Shown piece by piece: positions 1 through 12,400 of a stretch of 64,000 bases of DNA. Source of the DNA: Phoronis australis. Taxonomy: Eukaryota > Phoronida > Phoronidae. The translations under genes were made by a program, and so were the position numbers. The stretch covers positions 591,059-655,058 of the forward strand of contig NMRA01000226.1 of assembly GCA_002633005.1 (NCBI GenBank), read 5' to 3'. Position 1 is the first letter of the stretch, and every line of letters starts with the position of its first letter. The notes below the pieces were generated by a model, which worked only from the letters and a program-made list of their open reading frames with translations, ran no database searches and was not told the DNA's origin.

Positions 1-1292
1 TTTAAGCCTATCTTTAACAGTAACACCATTATTGTAAATTTGGTTCCTACAGTATGTTAAGGGCATTACTCTGGGCCCACTAGTGCCATAAATTGTCAAA
101 GGAAAAGAACTGTTAGGTGTATTATTTGGCTTGCTTTTGTCTACGTCACTGCAAGAATCACCTTTTGATTCAAACAGCTGTGAATAACACCCACACGCAA
201 TGGTGTTCTATTCATACCCCTATTCAATACAACTGTTTTTGGCCTTTTGTTGTTTGTTGGGATCTCCCGGTGATGCAATATGGCACGAAAAGGCAGCTTC
301 ACCTCTCATTTGACTAGCTTACATTTGCGTGATAGAACTCACGTTTCCTTATTTTACTAACCAAAGGCTTTGCTAGTACCATCTGGTTAGCCCAACAAAT
401 CTAAAGTAACAAACTTCTGTTGAAGTTAGGCTTTGAGCATTCTGTCTCATAACCTGCTATTTTCTGGCCATGTTACATGTACTTTTGGCACTTAGACTTG
501 CAACTCTAACTTAGTGAGTTCATTACCAGCAACAATGAGACATTCGTTTTATTCAAATGTTATACATGTCTTGACATCAAAAATCCCCGAAGCTGGGCTC
601 ATTAGGACTTTAAGGAATTAAAACTTGTAAACCACTCTCAGGGGGTGAAAGCAATTTCATTGCCACGTCTCTTAATTCCAGCTACGTGCATGATCGCTGA
701 AGCACCAATTCTGGACCAGCAAACTTCAAACTCATGGTACAAATTTCGAACATATGCCCCTTAACTGTATACACGCACTTAAAAAAATTACCCTTTGAAC
801 AAACTCCATACTGTGGGACCAGACTCCAGCACCACACCCATGCGACAGGTTCGGTGTTTCCTAGTTCGGAACAGGGATTCAGGGGATCGAAGCTGGAAGT
901 TACAGGTGTGGCCACAGAATTGTTTTCGCCCCCTGACACTCTGGTGTTAGAAAAACCGACTTTCTTTTAAGCCAACGTCATCACATTGACATCCTTTGTC
1001 GAATTGTAATTGGTTACAATTAAAATTGTCTAGAATGCATCAGACAGCTATACTGCCTTGGCAACTGAAAGTAATCCAGTTTGAGTAAATTAATAGGCCT
1101 GGTCTCAAGCTATAATGAGTTGTTAAATCTTCCTGAGACTAAAAATAATTCCTAAACCGAGGAAGGAACAAGATTAGACTGATGTTTCAAAGTTGATTTT
1201 CAATAGAAGGCATTGTTTTTTGCCCCTTGAATAAGTGACTGGTCATTTTGACCAGGCTTGGTCAGTCTTAGCCAATGATCTATCCATTGCAG
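1..1292. other. Left edge: intron or upstream DNA of the membrane-protein gene
   Basis: I see no exon that can be joined with confidence to the first recognised exon at 1293. Open frames on both strands around 680-970 have no family resemblance and no good splice boundaries. The 5' part of the membrane-protein gene must lie here unrecognised or left of the window. Confidence 0.4.
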
Positions 1293-1523
1293 GACTTGGA
1301 TAAGCCAGATCAGAAGTCATTTACAAATCTAAGAACCACCATCATCCGCAAGATGATCCGTCGTCACGCCACACATATCTCTAGAGCCGAGGCCCTGTCA
1401 GAGCAGGGTGTACGCGACCTCAAAATTCGCCGGTTCGTGCTGATGGTACTTCTGCTGTATTACGCACCCAACTGTACCAGCTGTTTACAGACGTTCTCGT
1501 GCTCTGGATCCTTCTCTTTTGTG
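1293..1523 (+). CDS. Membrane protein exon A
   Basis: The exon follows a TTGCAG acceptor and ends before GTTAGC, phase 0 at both ends, 77 codons. A basic, probably cytoplasmic stretch (RTTIIRKMIRRHATHISRAE) leads into the first membrane segment (RFVLMVLLLYYAP) and a Cys-containing segment (NCTSCLQTFSC). The donor is weak, but the phase matches the next exon. Confidence 0.6.
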
Positions 1524-4500
1524 GTTAGCTTTCGCCATTCTTTAAATACTTAAATCACGTAATGCTATTTAAGTCGTCTTACGCAATGTTTTGGTGTTGA
1601 AAGCCTCTCAACTTTCTTTGCAGACATGCGATTACAGTCTTGCATGGCGATGCCATCGTGTTCTTAATATACAGTGTTTGAATTGACATTTGTTACGACA
1701 AATTGCCTGGAATTCCTCACACTGCAGTGACAAACACTGAAATTAACTGCAATGACAATCATTCAATGTATCTGGTCTGGAACATGAGCAAGTTCTCGGT
1801 TCTTCTCAAGTCCAGAAGTCATTTCTAATCTGAGTAAGAAAACAACAAAACCAATTTTATACACTCAGTTTTTTGGCCTATATCATAAAGTTGGTTTTTG
1901 ACAAAGGCAAGTGTTTATTGCCTCTCTAGACGTAATCACAATCCAGTGACATGGCCTCAAGCTTCACTTGATCGCAATTTTAAACCTGCCTTCCTAGACC
2001 TAGGTTTTGATGTATTCTGCTTATGTCTAGGAAGCTGGTCCTTGCTTGTTCCTTATTCAAATGAGAAGTGTTTTCTGGACTTTGTTATTGCTTGAGGTCA
2101 TGAGGTCATCCCTTGGCCATTAAAGATGTATTTGCATGCTTTTAACTATCATATGCTAAATGTAAAGCAGAAACTAAAGGACAATGCTAGTTGAGCATCG
2201 TCTTCACTAAACAAAGTGCAGTTGTATGCAGTGACAATTTGTGAAAACAAAAAATTCTGCGAATAGGTGACCTTTGCTCTAATGACGTACCTTGGGGGCT
2301 CATTTAGCCCGCATCTTGCAGTGTTATATCCCAGCACCATGTCACGATACTTACTGTACACGATTGAGTGATTTACAGCGGATCATTTTCGACACAAAAC
2401 TCGTTCTTAAAAACATTTGGCAAGTTTCAAGAGCCTCCTTCACATTTACATCGTGTTACTAATTAGTTTGTACAAGCAGTCACAGAGATAAGGAATTAGC
2501 GAGCAAGTTCCACTTTAAATGACCAGTCTCAACATACCAACTTGATAAGCTTGACAGTGTGTTCAAACAATAACTATCTATTGGTTTCTACCATGCCTAT
2601 AAATCATCTCTGTTTTGAATAAGGAACAGTTGAAACCAGTTACCTAACAGTAAGTAACAGAAGCTAGATTTTTGACTGACATTGGCCCTATGGAGATGTC
2701 TGTTGTCTCTTGTTTCTGAGGAAGTTTTCAGCTTGCGAATGTTAGGCATGCATGTGATAATGCATGACTGTTGGAGCATCATCATGATGGTGTTCAGACA
2801 CTGGGGGAATGTTATTTTCGAAGTTGTTGCAGTCATAACTTTTACATTTGTCTCTTATGTGTTGGAAATGTTCTTAGTTGTTAAAGGAATTGTTGTTATT
2901 TTTTTCAGAACATGTCCTTGAATGGTTCGGTCGATGTGTTTTTCTTGGACAACCGTAAGAGTTGTATCGATCTGGACTTTCAGGTGATTAGTATTTGCAA
3001 CTCTGTAAAGGACATGATCTATTGTGAAACTTTGGAACAAAAATTTAACAAGTCCTTGGTTGACTCACTGCTAGTTTTCAGGGTTTTTCAATATTTTTTC
3101 ATAACTTCACAAAAACTACTCAATGTTGCTGAGCCATCACGAACACTACATTATGGTCATTATGGTCAAGATTTCCTACAGTTCATAGAAAGATCTTAAA
3201 TCCTCTTGATTTTGATGAAAATCAATCGACCTCTCAGTTTCAGAATTGGCAATATGTTACTGTTTGTTTTTGTATCATCTTGCAGTTATAAAAATGCAAG
3301 TCAAATTTGTTTTTCGCTTGTTGCAGCGCAGTCAAACTGGCGTGAACATGTTTCACCAATGTCGCCACCGGTTCTTTAGAAATTTTTTGATAATAAGCAT
3401 GAATTCACTGAGGGTCAGTCAGAGGTAACTGAAAAGGAACATTGTGTGCTCTTGCAGCATTTGTCACTGTTGCAGACGCAGATACACGTACAAACTATTT
3501 TTTCCTTGGAAAGCTTCTGTACGAACTATTAGAGAGAAACGCCGTGTTTCAAGGATGGTATACAGACTGTTAGAGTGTCCTAACTCTTAGAGAAATGACA
3601 GTATTCCCTACAAATTGATTGATTGAGGTAAAATTGACAGGAATGCCACACAGCAATGAACATACCTGATAATACCTGTCACGGACAGGGTCACTGAAGA
3701 TATGCTGGTGCATTAATCCCCTCCCCAGACCATCCCCGCTGCAGCAGAAGGCGCAGAACTCCAGGACTGACATTACCCGTCAGTATATGATTGGACAACA
3801 CTCAGGCATACCTTTTGTTGCAATTATCAGCTGTGGCTTTTGTTTAATTATGTGCAGCTTGCTCTGGCTGTCTGTTATTCGTGGAATAACACACAGCCAG
3901 ATACAATAAGTGACATAGTAGAGGAATAACTTACAAATACAACAGGCACTCAATGCTTAAATACAATTTTTGTAGCTTTCTTAGTGACAAGATAATAATT
4001 AAGATTATGCTCTTTTTATGAGGTACATTGACCACCTTTTGACCGTGTTTCTGATGATGATTGAGTGATACTATTGAAATGTCAACTAGATAGTTTTTGA
4101 GTTCATATTCTTGTGTTTAACAAAAAATTTATTGTCCATGTTTTTCACAGGTGCTGAATGCCATTTACCTGATAGTAGGCTTGGGCATGCTGCTGACACC
4201 TGTTGTCTGGATATTTATAGTCAGACGTCACTATAAGTGGAACGAGCTCAACATGAGAATAAGGACATTCGGGTTAGTCAGCTGGACTCGTAGTTCTCTA
4301 TTTGCATTGTAATTAAAAGGGCATGTATTGCCAAAACAAGGAAACATTGAAAACTAGTTAAAGCTTTTTTGGTTTCTTTGTTAAGAATCCTAGATTTTTT
4401 CGTCATCTGAGGAATTATTTTCAAGTATTAGGTATGGAAAACCAAAACAGACAATATTCAAAGCACTTATTTCGTTAACATGCAGAAACGTATATAATGC

Positions 4501-7500
4501 TCTAAAAAATAATTTTCAATTCTCATCGGTGAAATTAATTCACAAAAGATTTTCCTTTCTCACACTTGTCCAGAAATTACTCGGTAATAAATAATATTAC
4601 TAATCTCAAGAATCTGTGCTGCAGAACAAAGATGAACATGTCACAAAAGATTTAATACGTCAGCGAAAATTTGATCACCACAGAACAAAAATAAATTTTA
4701 CATGCCAGGAAAACGTGACTACTCGGGAGCATGTAACCACAAAAATGATATTATTCACCTAAAGGAAGATGGCTGAGCCAGAGGGCACTTTTAGAGATCC
4801 AATGACTTCTTTACTCAACATTAAGCCCTTGCGTAACTGGTACCCACATCATCACTTTGGGTTGTCAGGTGGTCCTGGATGGCCGCGTCCTTACGTGGTT
4901 TAAATGTTTGCTGGAACGTGATTCAGTCCTGGCGTGATACGAAATATTTATGATGAGTTATTCATGTATGACTGAGTGTAAATATTCCTTGTGCATGTTT
5001 TAGACTAGTATCAAGTAAAAATTTTAAAATACATGCTAGTTTGAATTGTCATTTTTGGTCCTGCACAATGAAAAGAATTAATAAAATATATTGGACTTCA
5101 TTTTTAATTCCTGCATAAAAAAGTTTGTTTTGAAATTTTTGTCCATTCTGGCTTTCCATAATCAAGAGAAGTTGAGAGATGACGTGTTACTGATACAAAG
5201 CCCCCCATAATTTTTGGAAGGATTCTTTGTCTTCTGCAGTGGCTCCACCGAGTAAATATCGAGTCTTCTACTCCTCTATGCTTAGTTGTACTCTGTCTGC
5301 ACACTCTCAATTATCACATACAACCGCCGCCATACACAACTAACAGGAGTGTGTGGGCTGGTGATTCCACACAATTTTTTAGCTAAAAATTGCGCTTGTT
5401 TGAGATGGACCATGTCTGATTTTCACTGGTCAGCAACTACGTTTTGACACAGAAGACTTGGTGATTAGGTGTGAATAGGTCACATGTTGTATTTACAAAC
5501 CCAAGCACTGAGGCAATCCATGAATGCTGCCCTTCGCAGTTCCCTGGAAATAGTTTCAATCCTGTGCTACAATCATTTGAGTCTGCAGATCAGTTGTTTA
5601 CGGCAAACTCTCATTACCTTAGGACACAATATGGCCCACATGTGATTTTTCATTTTAAGATATGTTAAGCAACCCCAAATAAATGATATATTCTTTAAAA
5701 GGTCTATGAGATAGCAACTTCAGATGTTTCTGAGAAATTGTGAACATTCAAAACAATATTAGAAGCTTTTGATTAAAATGATAAAAGACCAATTTTGGTT
5801 AATATTTCATTAGAAATTGATGTCAGAGATTTTCGTGTGTGTGTCATCATATTTGACAGTTGCAGTGCATGCAGGCTTGATGGTGTTTGGCACATAAATG
5901 TATGAATTAACGTAATTTGCAGGCCTATGTACGAGTCCTACAAGGCCACCGCCTGTCACTGGGATGGTGTCTTCATGCTCAGAGTAGTCATCACTACCAT
6001 TGCGACAGAGTTGTTTCCATTCTCGTAAGCGGGTTCTGCGCCGTTGAGAAGGAGGCTTGTTATGCTATTGAGATTATGTAGTACCCTGGAAAAATTCCAG
6101 TTTTGACCAACTTCGGAACATCGTATCTCGGAAACTTTCACATATTGTGCTTTGTACACTGTTCTTTGAAATTCCTTTAGTATTGTTTTTTAAAATGTTC
6201 CACATTTGCATGAGGGGCTATCGAAAAAGGGCATTTGTGGTTTTTGTGAAAAAGAAATTAACTGAAGTTGCATAAAACAACAACGAATTAATAATTTAGA
6301 AAACTGTAACAGCATTTTTTGAGATTTTGTTTCGAACATACGGAATTTAGTCATATTGATCCTGTTGATTTGCTATGAAATTCAGTGTACCTTTCTTTTT
6401 TTCTAAATTTTTCTTAAAAACAAGGTCACATGACCTAATTAGTGTGAGATTGGCATAAAGTCAGAAATCAATTTCTACAAAATTTCTACTTTCAGAACAT
6501 TATACTTTTGCTGAGTTAAAATCTATAGTTTTTTTAGTTATTTGGCAAAATGAACAGACTTGTTGGTAAGGACCTACATAACCTTAAAGGACAGGTCAAT
6601 AATGCATGTTCATTTTCAAGGAATGTCCTTCACCTGTTCTGGTAGCTATAATCATAGTAGATGTCTCGCTGAGGGGTAAAAGTTGTGTTTGTGTTCTGTA
6701 AATTACTTAATAACATTTTTTGTAAAAGTTTTTTATTTGGAAACTACAAAAGTTTCAGGAAGTCAATTGTTAATAGGGCTCCTGTGATAAAATTCTGTGG
6801 TCATCAAGGTTTTTAAATGTATTCAATAACATAGTTTTATGGATCTATTATTGATGCTTAGGAAAGTCGATCCTTGGTAACGAATGTCGAATGTTACCTA
6901 AGTTATTCATTCTGTTGCAGAGCCACGATCCAGGCGTCCGTTATATTTTCAATGTCTGTTGTCTACGCCATCTTTTTGCTCTTGCATTTCCCGTACAGGT
7001 ATGTAATTGTCGAAGCCGCCATCATGCGCATCTTTGTCATTTCTGTCTATCAGTGCTGTGATTTGACAGTCTTAGTTAACAACTTGAAGTTCATGCTTTG
7101 TCAAAGTCACCTGCATAAAGTACTCGTACATGGTGTTCATCAGATTTAAAACAAGTGTGGCTCCTTAGTATGTTTTCAATGATATTTAAAATTACAGAAA
7201 AAACAAACTTTTTAAAGCTGTTCTAGATAAAATCCGTTTTTGAGAAGGGAAATGCACTTTTTCACTCACTTGACCACATAAATTGTGTGTTCCTAAATAA
7301 TATACACGAGTTTAGCAACCAAAATGAAGCTTTCAGGTGTAGAAGAATTATTGTATATTTTTTTACAAATGTAGTGCAGTTTTACGATGTAGTGTAAATG
7401 TGTAGAGGAGTATACTGCTTAGACTACTCGTAATGTTACAAACGATTCAGAAATCCTTGATACTCAGAAACGCATTCCATTTCCCCATTAATACGTGCAG

Positions 7501-9444
7501 CATACTGTGGGCTGGGTATTTAGATTATTGAGACAAAAACTCTAATTGACCCGTTATGATCATAAGCCAAGTCAAACTATTGTCTGTCCATTCGGGGAAG
7601 TGTTTAGGCAGTACATGTAACTAATCATGTTTTCTTACCTGCAGGAAGTGTTGCTGGACTTGCTTTAAGTGGCTCAATCTGCACAATACATTTGAGGTTT
7701 GTACTGGTTCTAAACATAGTGTGTGCATTTGTGTCGTTGGAATTAGTTCAGTGTTGACTGGTTCAGTAATGTGGATGGTCAGAACTGATACGGGTAAGGT
7801 TTGGGAATTTATTTAGTTTGAACACTGTGACTATCAGTTGTTCTGTTGTGATTAGTCTGAAGCCCTTGCCTTTTACAAATGGCATTTTCTAATATTGTAT
7901 TTAAAAACGTAGCCTTTACGTCATTGAAAATGAATAGGGACTTGGTCCTTTAATTAGGAGCATCGCATGAAAGACCCCTGTTTATTTTCAATATTATTGA
8001 GAATTTAACATAGAGTTGACTTCATTCTTGGTATGAAAGCTAATCACTAACTTAGGAGTGAAAATGAAGCATCATAAGAAAAGGCAGTCAGTGTTCTCCC
8101 AAGTCCGTAGATACAGTGAAAAGTTAAGGAATATAGTTGCATCCCTGTTTCATGAAACAAGGCACAGATCACCTGGATAAGGTGGTTCATTCTATAGCAA
8201 AGTCACCAAAGGGGTGTGCTTTGAGACTGTAGTGTTACTGTATCACACTTTGATTCACTGTTACAGGTGTTTGCTACTATATCCCTCGTATCTCTCCACT
8301 TCTATGCTGTACTACTGAGCACCGGGCGGTCTATAGACTGGTTCGAGTGGTACCTCATTGGCTCCATTATATTCACCGTCAGTTTCTGGATGACCATAGC
8401 TGTGAGGATCAAATCTGAGGAGCCCATCCCGGAGGTAAGTGGACGTCGACAAGCCAATGGTGAGAGTCACGATGTTGGCGTGATATTGTGACCCATGTGT
8501 AGCACTTTAACAAGAGGGAAACAATGAGAGATTTACATCCACAGTTGCTTTCCAATCTATTTGTGGAAAGTCGGTCGTTTCTTATTGAAATTGCCTTGTT
8601 GTTTTGTTTAACAATTTTTCCTCCCTCTTCACATTACTGATAACTCCACTTATCTGTTACTTACATTCACATGTGATTTGCAAACATTTGAGTTTTTTGT
8701 AGTTATAATTATTTTATTGTAGTTTTTAAAAGAATATTGTACTTTGAAAGAAAATTCATCTAGCTTCATTGAAGTTAAAGCTGTGAAGGACATTGTATCA
8801 TAAGTCATTGAAAAATTAACCAAAAATTATGGCAGCTAAAAAATGTGTCAATTTTCTTTATACGAAAATTCTTCAACTTTTTACGTGTTGCAAGAAGTAT
8901 AGGATGTTAACAGCAACAATAACTAGTAACCCATCGATAAAACTCCCTAAAAGTAAACATTTGTCTGCAGGAGAACATAACTGAATACTACCAAGCCGGT
9001 CTGATCCAGATCTGTTGCTGTATTCCATGTAAGAAGGTACGTGTCATTGCTGAGCCCTCCAACATCAACTTGTCTCCCACGCAAGAAATACGGGACCACT
9101 GGAGGTACCCAGGCGTGTCTGGTGACCAACCTCACAGGAATGAAAATGCCTCGCCCATCCCGCAGGAGTCAAGCGAGCAACAAAACAACTGTAACGCGCA
9201 GGACAATGACGGACCTTATATTGTCGTCTCCCAGCCATCCGCAATCTCCACTAAACGGTCAACAATCCCTAACGAACCCTGGGCTCTGTCACCTAAAACG
9301 GCGAAGACAAAACGGCGCAGGTCAAGATCTCGCCAAAGGACAAAGTCCAGTTATAGCATGGAACCGTCACTGCCACAGGTAAAAGTTGATGGTGAAGACA
9401 CCGTGCTGGAAGACATGGACAAGACGTCTACTACTCTGCTGTGA
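1293..9444 (+). CDS. Multi-pass membrane protein, C-terminal part (8 exons, 5' incomplete)
   Basis: Eight exons (1293-1523, 2909-2983, 4151-4272, 5923-6024, 6921-6998, 7645-7696, 8267-8434, 8971-9444) have AG/GT borders and compatible phases. Together they make 1302 nt: 433 residues and a TGA. About six hydrophobic segments are visible, near residues 49-70, 104-126, 157-175, 178-200, 221-239 and 248-266. The loop between the first two has N-glycosylation sequons (NCT, NMS, NGS) and cysteines. Motifs YESYK, a downstream W in HWDG, and LHFPYR resemble a membrane domain found at the C-terminus of large extracellular-repeat proteins in invertebrates and protists, reminiscent of TRP-like folds; this family link is from memory. 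After the last helix come QICCCIPCKK, a plausible palmitoylation site, and a basic serine-rich tail. If the domain reading is right, a long ectodomain is encoded upstream. Function unknown. Confidence 0.7.
2125..2525 (+). repeat. Dispersed repeat family R1, copy 1
   Basis: About 400 bp in the intron between membrane exons A and B. It matches 22137-22460 (reverse) and 41265-41527 (forward). Shared landmarks are GTGACC-TTTGCTCTAATGACGTAC, GTCACGATAC and ACACAAAACTCGTTCTTAAA. It has no coding capacity and is probably a non-autonomous element. Confidence 0.75.
2909..2983 (+). CDS. Membrane protein exon B
   Basis: A 75-nt exon between TTTTTTCAG and GTGATT, phase 0 at both ends. It encodes an extracellular-type loop with two sequons (NMS, NGS) and an F-L-D-N-R-K-S-C segment. 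In the related membrane domains the loop between the first two helices has a similar aromatic/Leu-Asp run followed by a cysteine. Confidence 0.6.
4151..4272 (+). CDS. Membrane protein exon C
   Basis: The exon lies between TTTTTCACAG and GTTAGT, starts in phase 0 and ends with two bases of a Gly codon. It encodes the second membrane segment (LIVGLGMLLTPVVWIFIV) followed by a basic cytoplasmic stretch (RRHYKWNELNMRIRTFG). Confidence 0.75.
5923..6024 (+). CDS. Membrane protein exon D
   Basis: The exon lies between TTTGCAG and GTAAGC. The first base completes the Gly codon split from exon C. It encodes PMYESYKATACHWDGVFMLR, the Tyr/Trp-containing linker typical of this membrane domain, and then a hydrophobic segment. 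The last two bases split a Ser codon with exon E. Confidence 0.75.
6060..6600 (+). repeat. Dispersed repeat family R2, copy 1
   Basis: An intronic repeat starting close behind the exon D donor. Landmarks shared with 32740-33320 and 46080-46610 are TTTGCATGAGG-GCTATC, AATTTAGAAAACTGTAACA, a T-rich run, GTCACATGACC, and a final segment reading CTACATAACC in copies 1 and 3. Heavily diverged; no intact protein. Confidence 0.7.
6921..6998 (+). CDS. Membrane protein exon E
   Basis: The exon lies between TGTTGCAG and GTATGT, 78 nt. It encodes one membrane helix beginning ATIQASVIFSMSVVYAIF and ending LHFPYR; the final Arg codon is split with exon F. Confidence 0.75.
7645..7696 (+). CDS. Membrane protein exon F
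   Basis: A 52-nt exon between CCTGCAG and GTTTGT. It encodes a short cytoplasmic-type loop with three cysteines and two tryptophans (KCCWTCFKWLNLHNTFE). Its phases fit exons E and G exactly. Confidence 0.7.
7880..8170 (+). repeat. Dispersed repeat family R4, copy 1
   Basis: An intronic repeat matching 59620-59890. Shared landmarks include GTCCTTTAATTAG, TATTTTCAATATTATTGA or its variant, CATAAGAAAAGG-CAGTCAGTGTT, GTTGCATCCCTG and TTTCATG. Non-coding. Confidence 0.65.
8267..8434 (+). CDS. Membrane protein exon G
   Basis: A 56-codon, phase-0 exon between TTACAG and GTAAGT. It encodes the last two membrane segments (ATISLVSLHFYAVLL and WYLIGSIIFTVSFWMTIAV) joined by a short loop, and then an acidic exit (KSEEPIPE). 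Confidence 0.8.
8971..9444 (+). CDS. Membrane protein terminal exon: cytoplasmic tail
   Basis: The exon begins after TTGTCTGCAG in phase 0 and runs 157 codons to a TGA. QICCCIPCKK near its start is a likely palmitoylated juxtamembrane turn. The rest is low-complexity, rich in Ser, Pro, Asn and Gln, with a basic cluster (KTKRRRSRSRQR) that could be a sorting or nuclear signal, and an acidic end. An overlapping frame (9041-9382) is a shadow. Confidence 0.8.
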   Translation, partial: ENITEYYQAGLIQICCCIPCKKVRVIAEPSNINLSPTQEIRDHWRYPGVSGDQPHRNENASPIPQESSEQQNNCNAQDNDGPYIVVSQPSAISTKRSTIPNEPWALSPKTAKTKRRRSRSRQRTKSSYSMEPSLPQVKVDGEDTVLEDMDKTSTTLL

Positions 9445-12400
9445 ATTACTGCTCGTTATTTATTCAAGTTAAATTTACACAAAGTTGCCTTATTTTTCTG
9501 TTATGCGTTGAAATTTTAAATATTTTGATGTTATTTTTTTATTGTAAGACTGCATATCAAAACGCGTGGGTATGTGTTACCATCTCTGTCTGAAGTGACC
9601 ATCTGGCATCTGTCTCTGTCCACCAAACTGCTAGTGGATTTTATGAACTCTGTCCCTGTATGTTCCTTTCAAAGAGAATGTGACTGTGAGCGGATCCTGT
9701 TGTGCCTTGTAGTGACAATTTAATCTTCTCGTCTTCCTCTCGCAGAATTTGCTTCATTTACAACATTACTTCATTTTAACCATGCTTTCAGTGAATCCTT
9801 TAGTCTGAGCAGACTCCGGACTGCTTGGTGGTGTGCTCAATGTTCCATTCTGTAGCAGAGTTGGTGAACTTGCTGCTTACTGAGTTCCACTATCTTTGTA
9901 CAAATGTTTGCAAACCCCGCGGACTTCTAACAAGTCTGCAAAATTTATGACTTGTAAGTCACTTGACAAAATCTGGCTTGGCTGTGTCAGAATTTTATGA
10001 GGGAGTATCACTTCTATTCTCAGAAAGAAGCGTTCTGCAGATAATCCTTGATGTCTGAACACATGTGGGGTCCAATATTGGATCTCGTTAGCAAGTATCT
10101 TGGACGCTGTAGTGCCAGGTGTCCACAATGAATTCTACTTGCACATGCAGAGCTAACATCTCTAGATTGGTTTGTGTTGCTGCTCTGGTGTGTTAAAGTA
10201 CACGCCAAAATAACCTGGAATTCCCCGTTATGATGGTTTTGCAGAAGCCAAATTCACGTCAGAGTAGTCTTCCCTCTTGACCGAGTATGAAAGGGAATTA
10301 CCGGGAAAGTTATTTGAGCAGCAAAGCCTTTCTGTAATCAAAATCCCCCCCCCTCCCCCCAACGCTTATTAACAGTCTGTTTTGCTGTGAACAGAATTAG
10401 CCATCACGATGGGAAAAAGGTATTTTGTCCGATTACTTTTGTCTTTTATTGTATCTGGATTGTGTGGATCCTGTATACAAATGAGATGGCCGTTTCCTGT
10501 GATGATCGTACTCTGGATAAATAGTCTTCATAAACCATCTCTTTGTCTGGACGATACTTGATCTCAATGTCCTATGACTGGATATGGAACAACATCCATT
10601 ACAGGTGAGGTGGAGCCTGACTCTAACTGCTTTACATTGACGTTCTGAAGTGTTTTATGGTTGTTGAATACTGTAGTAGGTTCCCCGTAGACATAACACT
10701 GGAATTTTTGTTGAATGTTAGCTTAGTTTGTTCTTGCCAGAGGCATACTCTTTGAAGGCAATGCAGATGTTCAGCCATTTTGAGTTAGCACTGCAAGCAA
10801 TCCTTGCATTCAGCCAGACACGTTTCACTGATCTCGACAACCATGGGGTGCTCCCCCATTAAAATTTTAATGCATTCTTTGGGAGTATTAAAATCACTCT
10901 GATAAGTGATGGTGTACACAAGTCAAGGTGCCCCTTGTGTTGCTTGGTGGTGGTGTACACAAGTCAAATTGCTCTGTTGTGTCTGATAAGTGATGGTGTA
11001 CACAAGTCATGGCGCCCCCTTGTGTTGCTCAGTAGTGGTGTACACAAGTCAAATTGCTCTGTTGTGTCTGATAAGTGGTGGTGAACACAAGTCAAGGCAC
11101 CCCCTTGTGTTGCTCAGCTGGGGGGGAGGGTGTACACAAGTCAAGTCACTTCCTTGTGTTGCTGAGGCAGGTTACATAATAGCGGTTGTGACATGTACCG
11201 ATAAAGTAACGACAGTTGCAATTTGAATTGTTTCTCTTTTCTTTTGTTGTGCTTACTCGAATTTTGTTGTTCAAAAATAAAAACTTCAACTTTCAATGAT
11301 GGATTTAGTCTTGATAATCTGCAGTATCTAAGATAGGCAGGAAAGAGAGTGAAATACCAATTGTTTCATTCAAGGAAGTAGGCTATTAAAATAATGTTTC
11401 GGCTTTCAATGTTATGTTGCTCCCTTGTTTGTTCACTCAACTACCATTTTTTTACAGTTTCCACGTGAAGATTTTGAAAAAAATCTGGCAATGGCTGTAG
11501 ACCAATCGATCATCTATTACATTTTGGGCAAGATATGCCGACAAATGACAATAGTTTTTGATGCAAAGTATTCAACAAACATTTTCTTAAGTCGATGTGA
11601 TTGCAAGCTGTATGTCAACTTGCTCATGTGTAGAAAGTGAGTGAACATTTCAGGCCTTACCTTTTCTACTAGTGAGGCCTTTGCTGGAGGTTTACACTCA
11701 GAGTGGATTATATTTTACAATTATTTAAAAATAATTGTGATGTCATAATCCGGATGGTAGTATTTTTGGCTGACACAATAAGAGCCGAACTGAGATAATT
11801 GTGTCTAAGATAACACACACTACTGGCTTGCAACCCCTTCCCCCGAGGTCAAACAAAGAATTGGACCCAGGCAGTACATGTGCACCATCCGAATAATACA
11901 TAGTGGCAGTAGAGAGTTCAATACGAGTGGCCAGATAAGAATGGTTTTCACACCATGATATTTCTTATTGCTGATGCAGTTTTAATGTTGTAACTAGGTG
12001 TGCGCAATCTTCATTTTGTTAACTTGTCTACAGTGCTGCGCTCTGCGTACTAGGTATTTGTATCATAAAACAACCAGCAAAATAATTTCATTATATTTTT
12101 TATTTTAGCAATTCAAGTAAGTCTTGATCACTTAACAAGGCAAGTAAATTTAAAAGTTAACAATGCACCATTCATTTTTTTCTTTTATCATACCCACCTA
12201 GTTCTCAACATTTCTTAGCCGACTTCATATTTTGACGAAATTGGCCAAAAAACTCCATAGTTGCCAATTCTAAAATGAAAAAGTAGGATACCTGGATCTA
12301 GGATGAAAGAGATCTCTGTGTAAACTCGTAGCAGTGTAGTCAAAATATGATGTTTTGCGATGAAGATTCAGAAAATGGAACAGTCCCACTAAAAGTGTGA

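Noticed and set aside
11425-11640. 71-residue plus-strand frame after a TTTTTTTACAG acceptor-like site
   Set aside because: Possible extra exon, but it has no donor, no partner and no family match, and it lies beyond a poly(A)-like signal.
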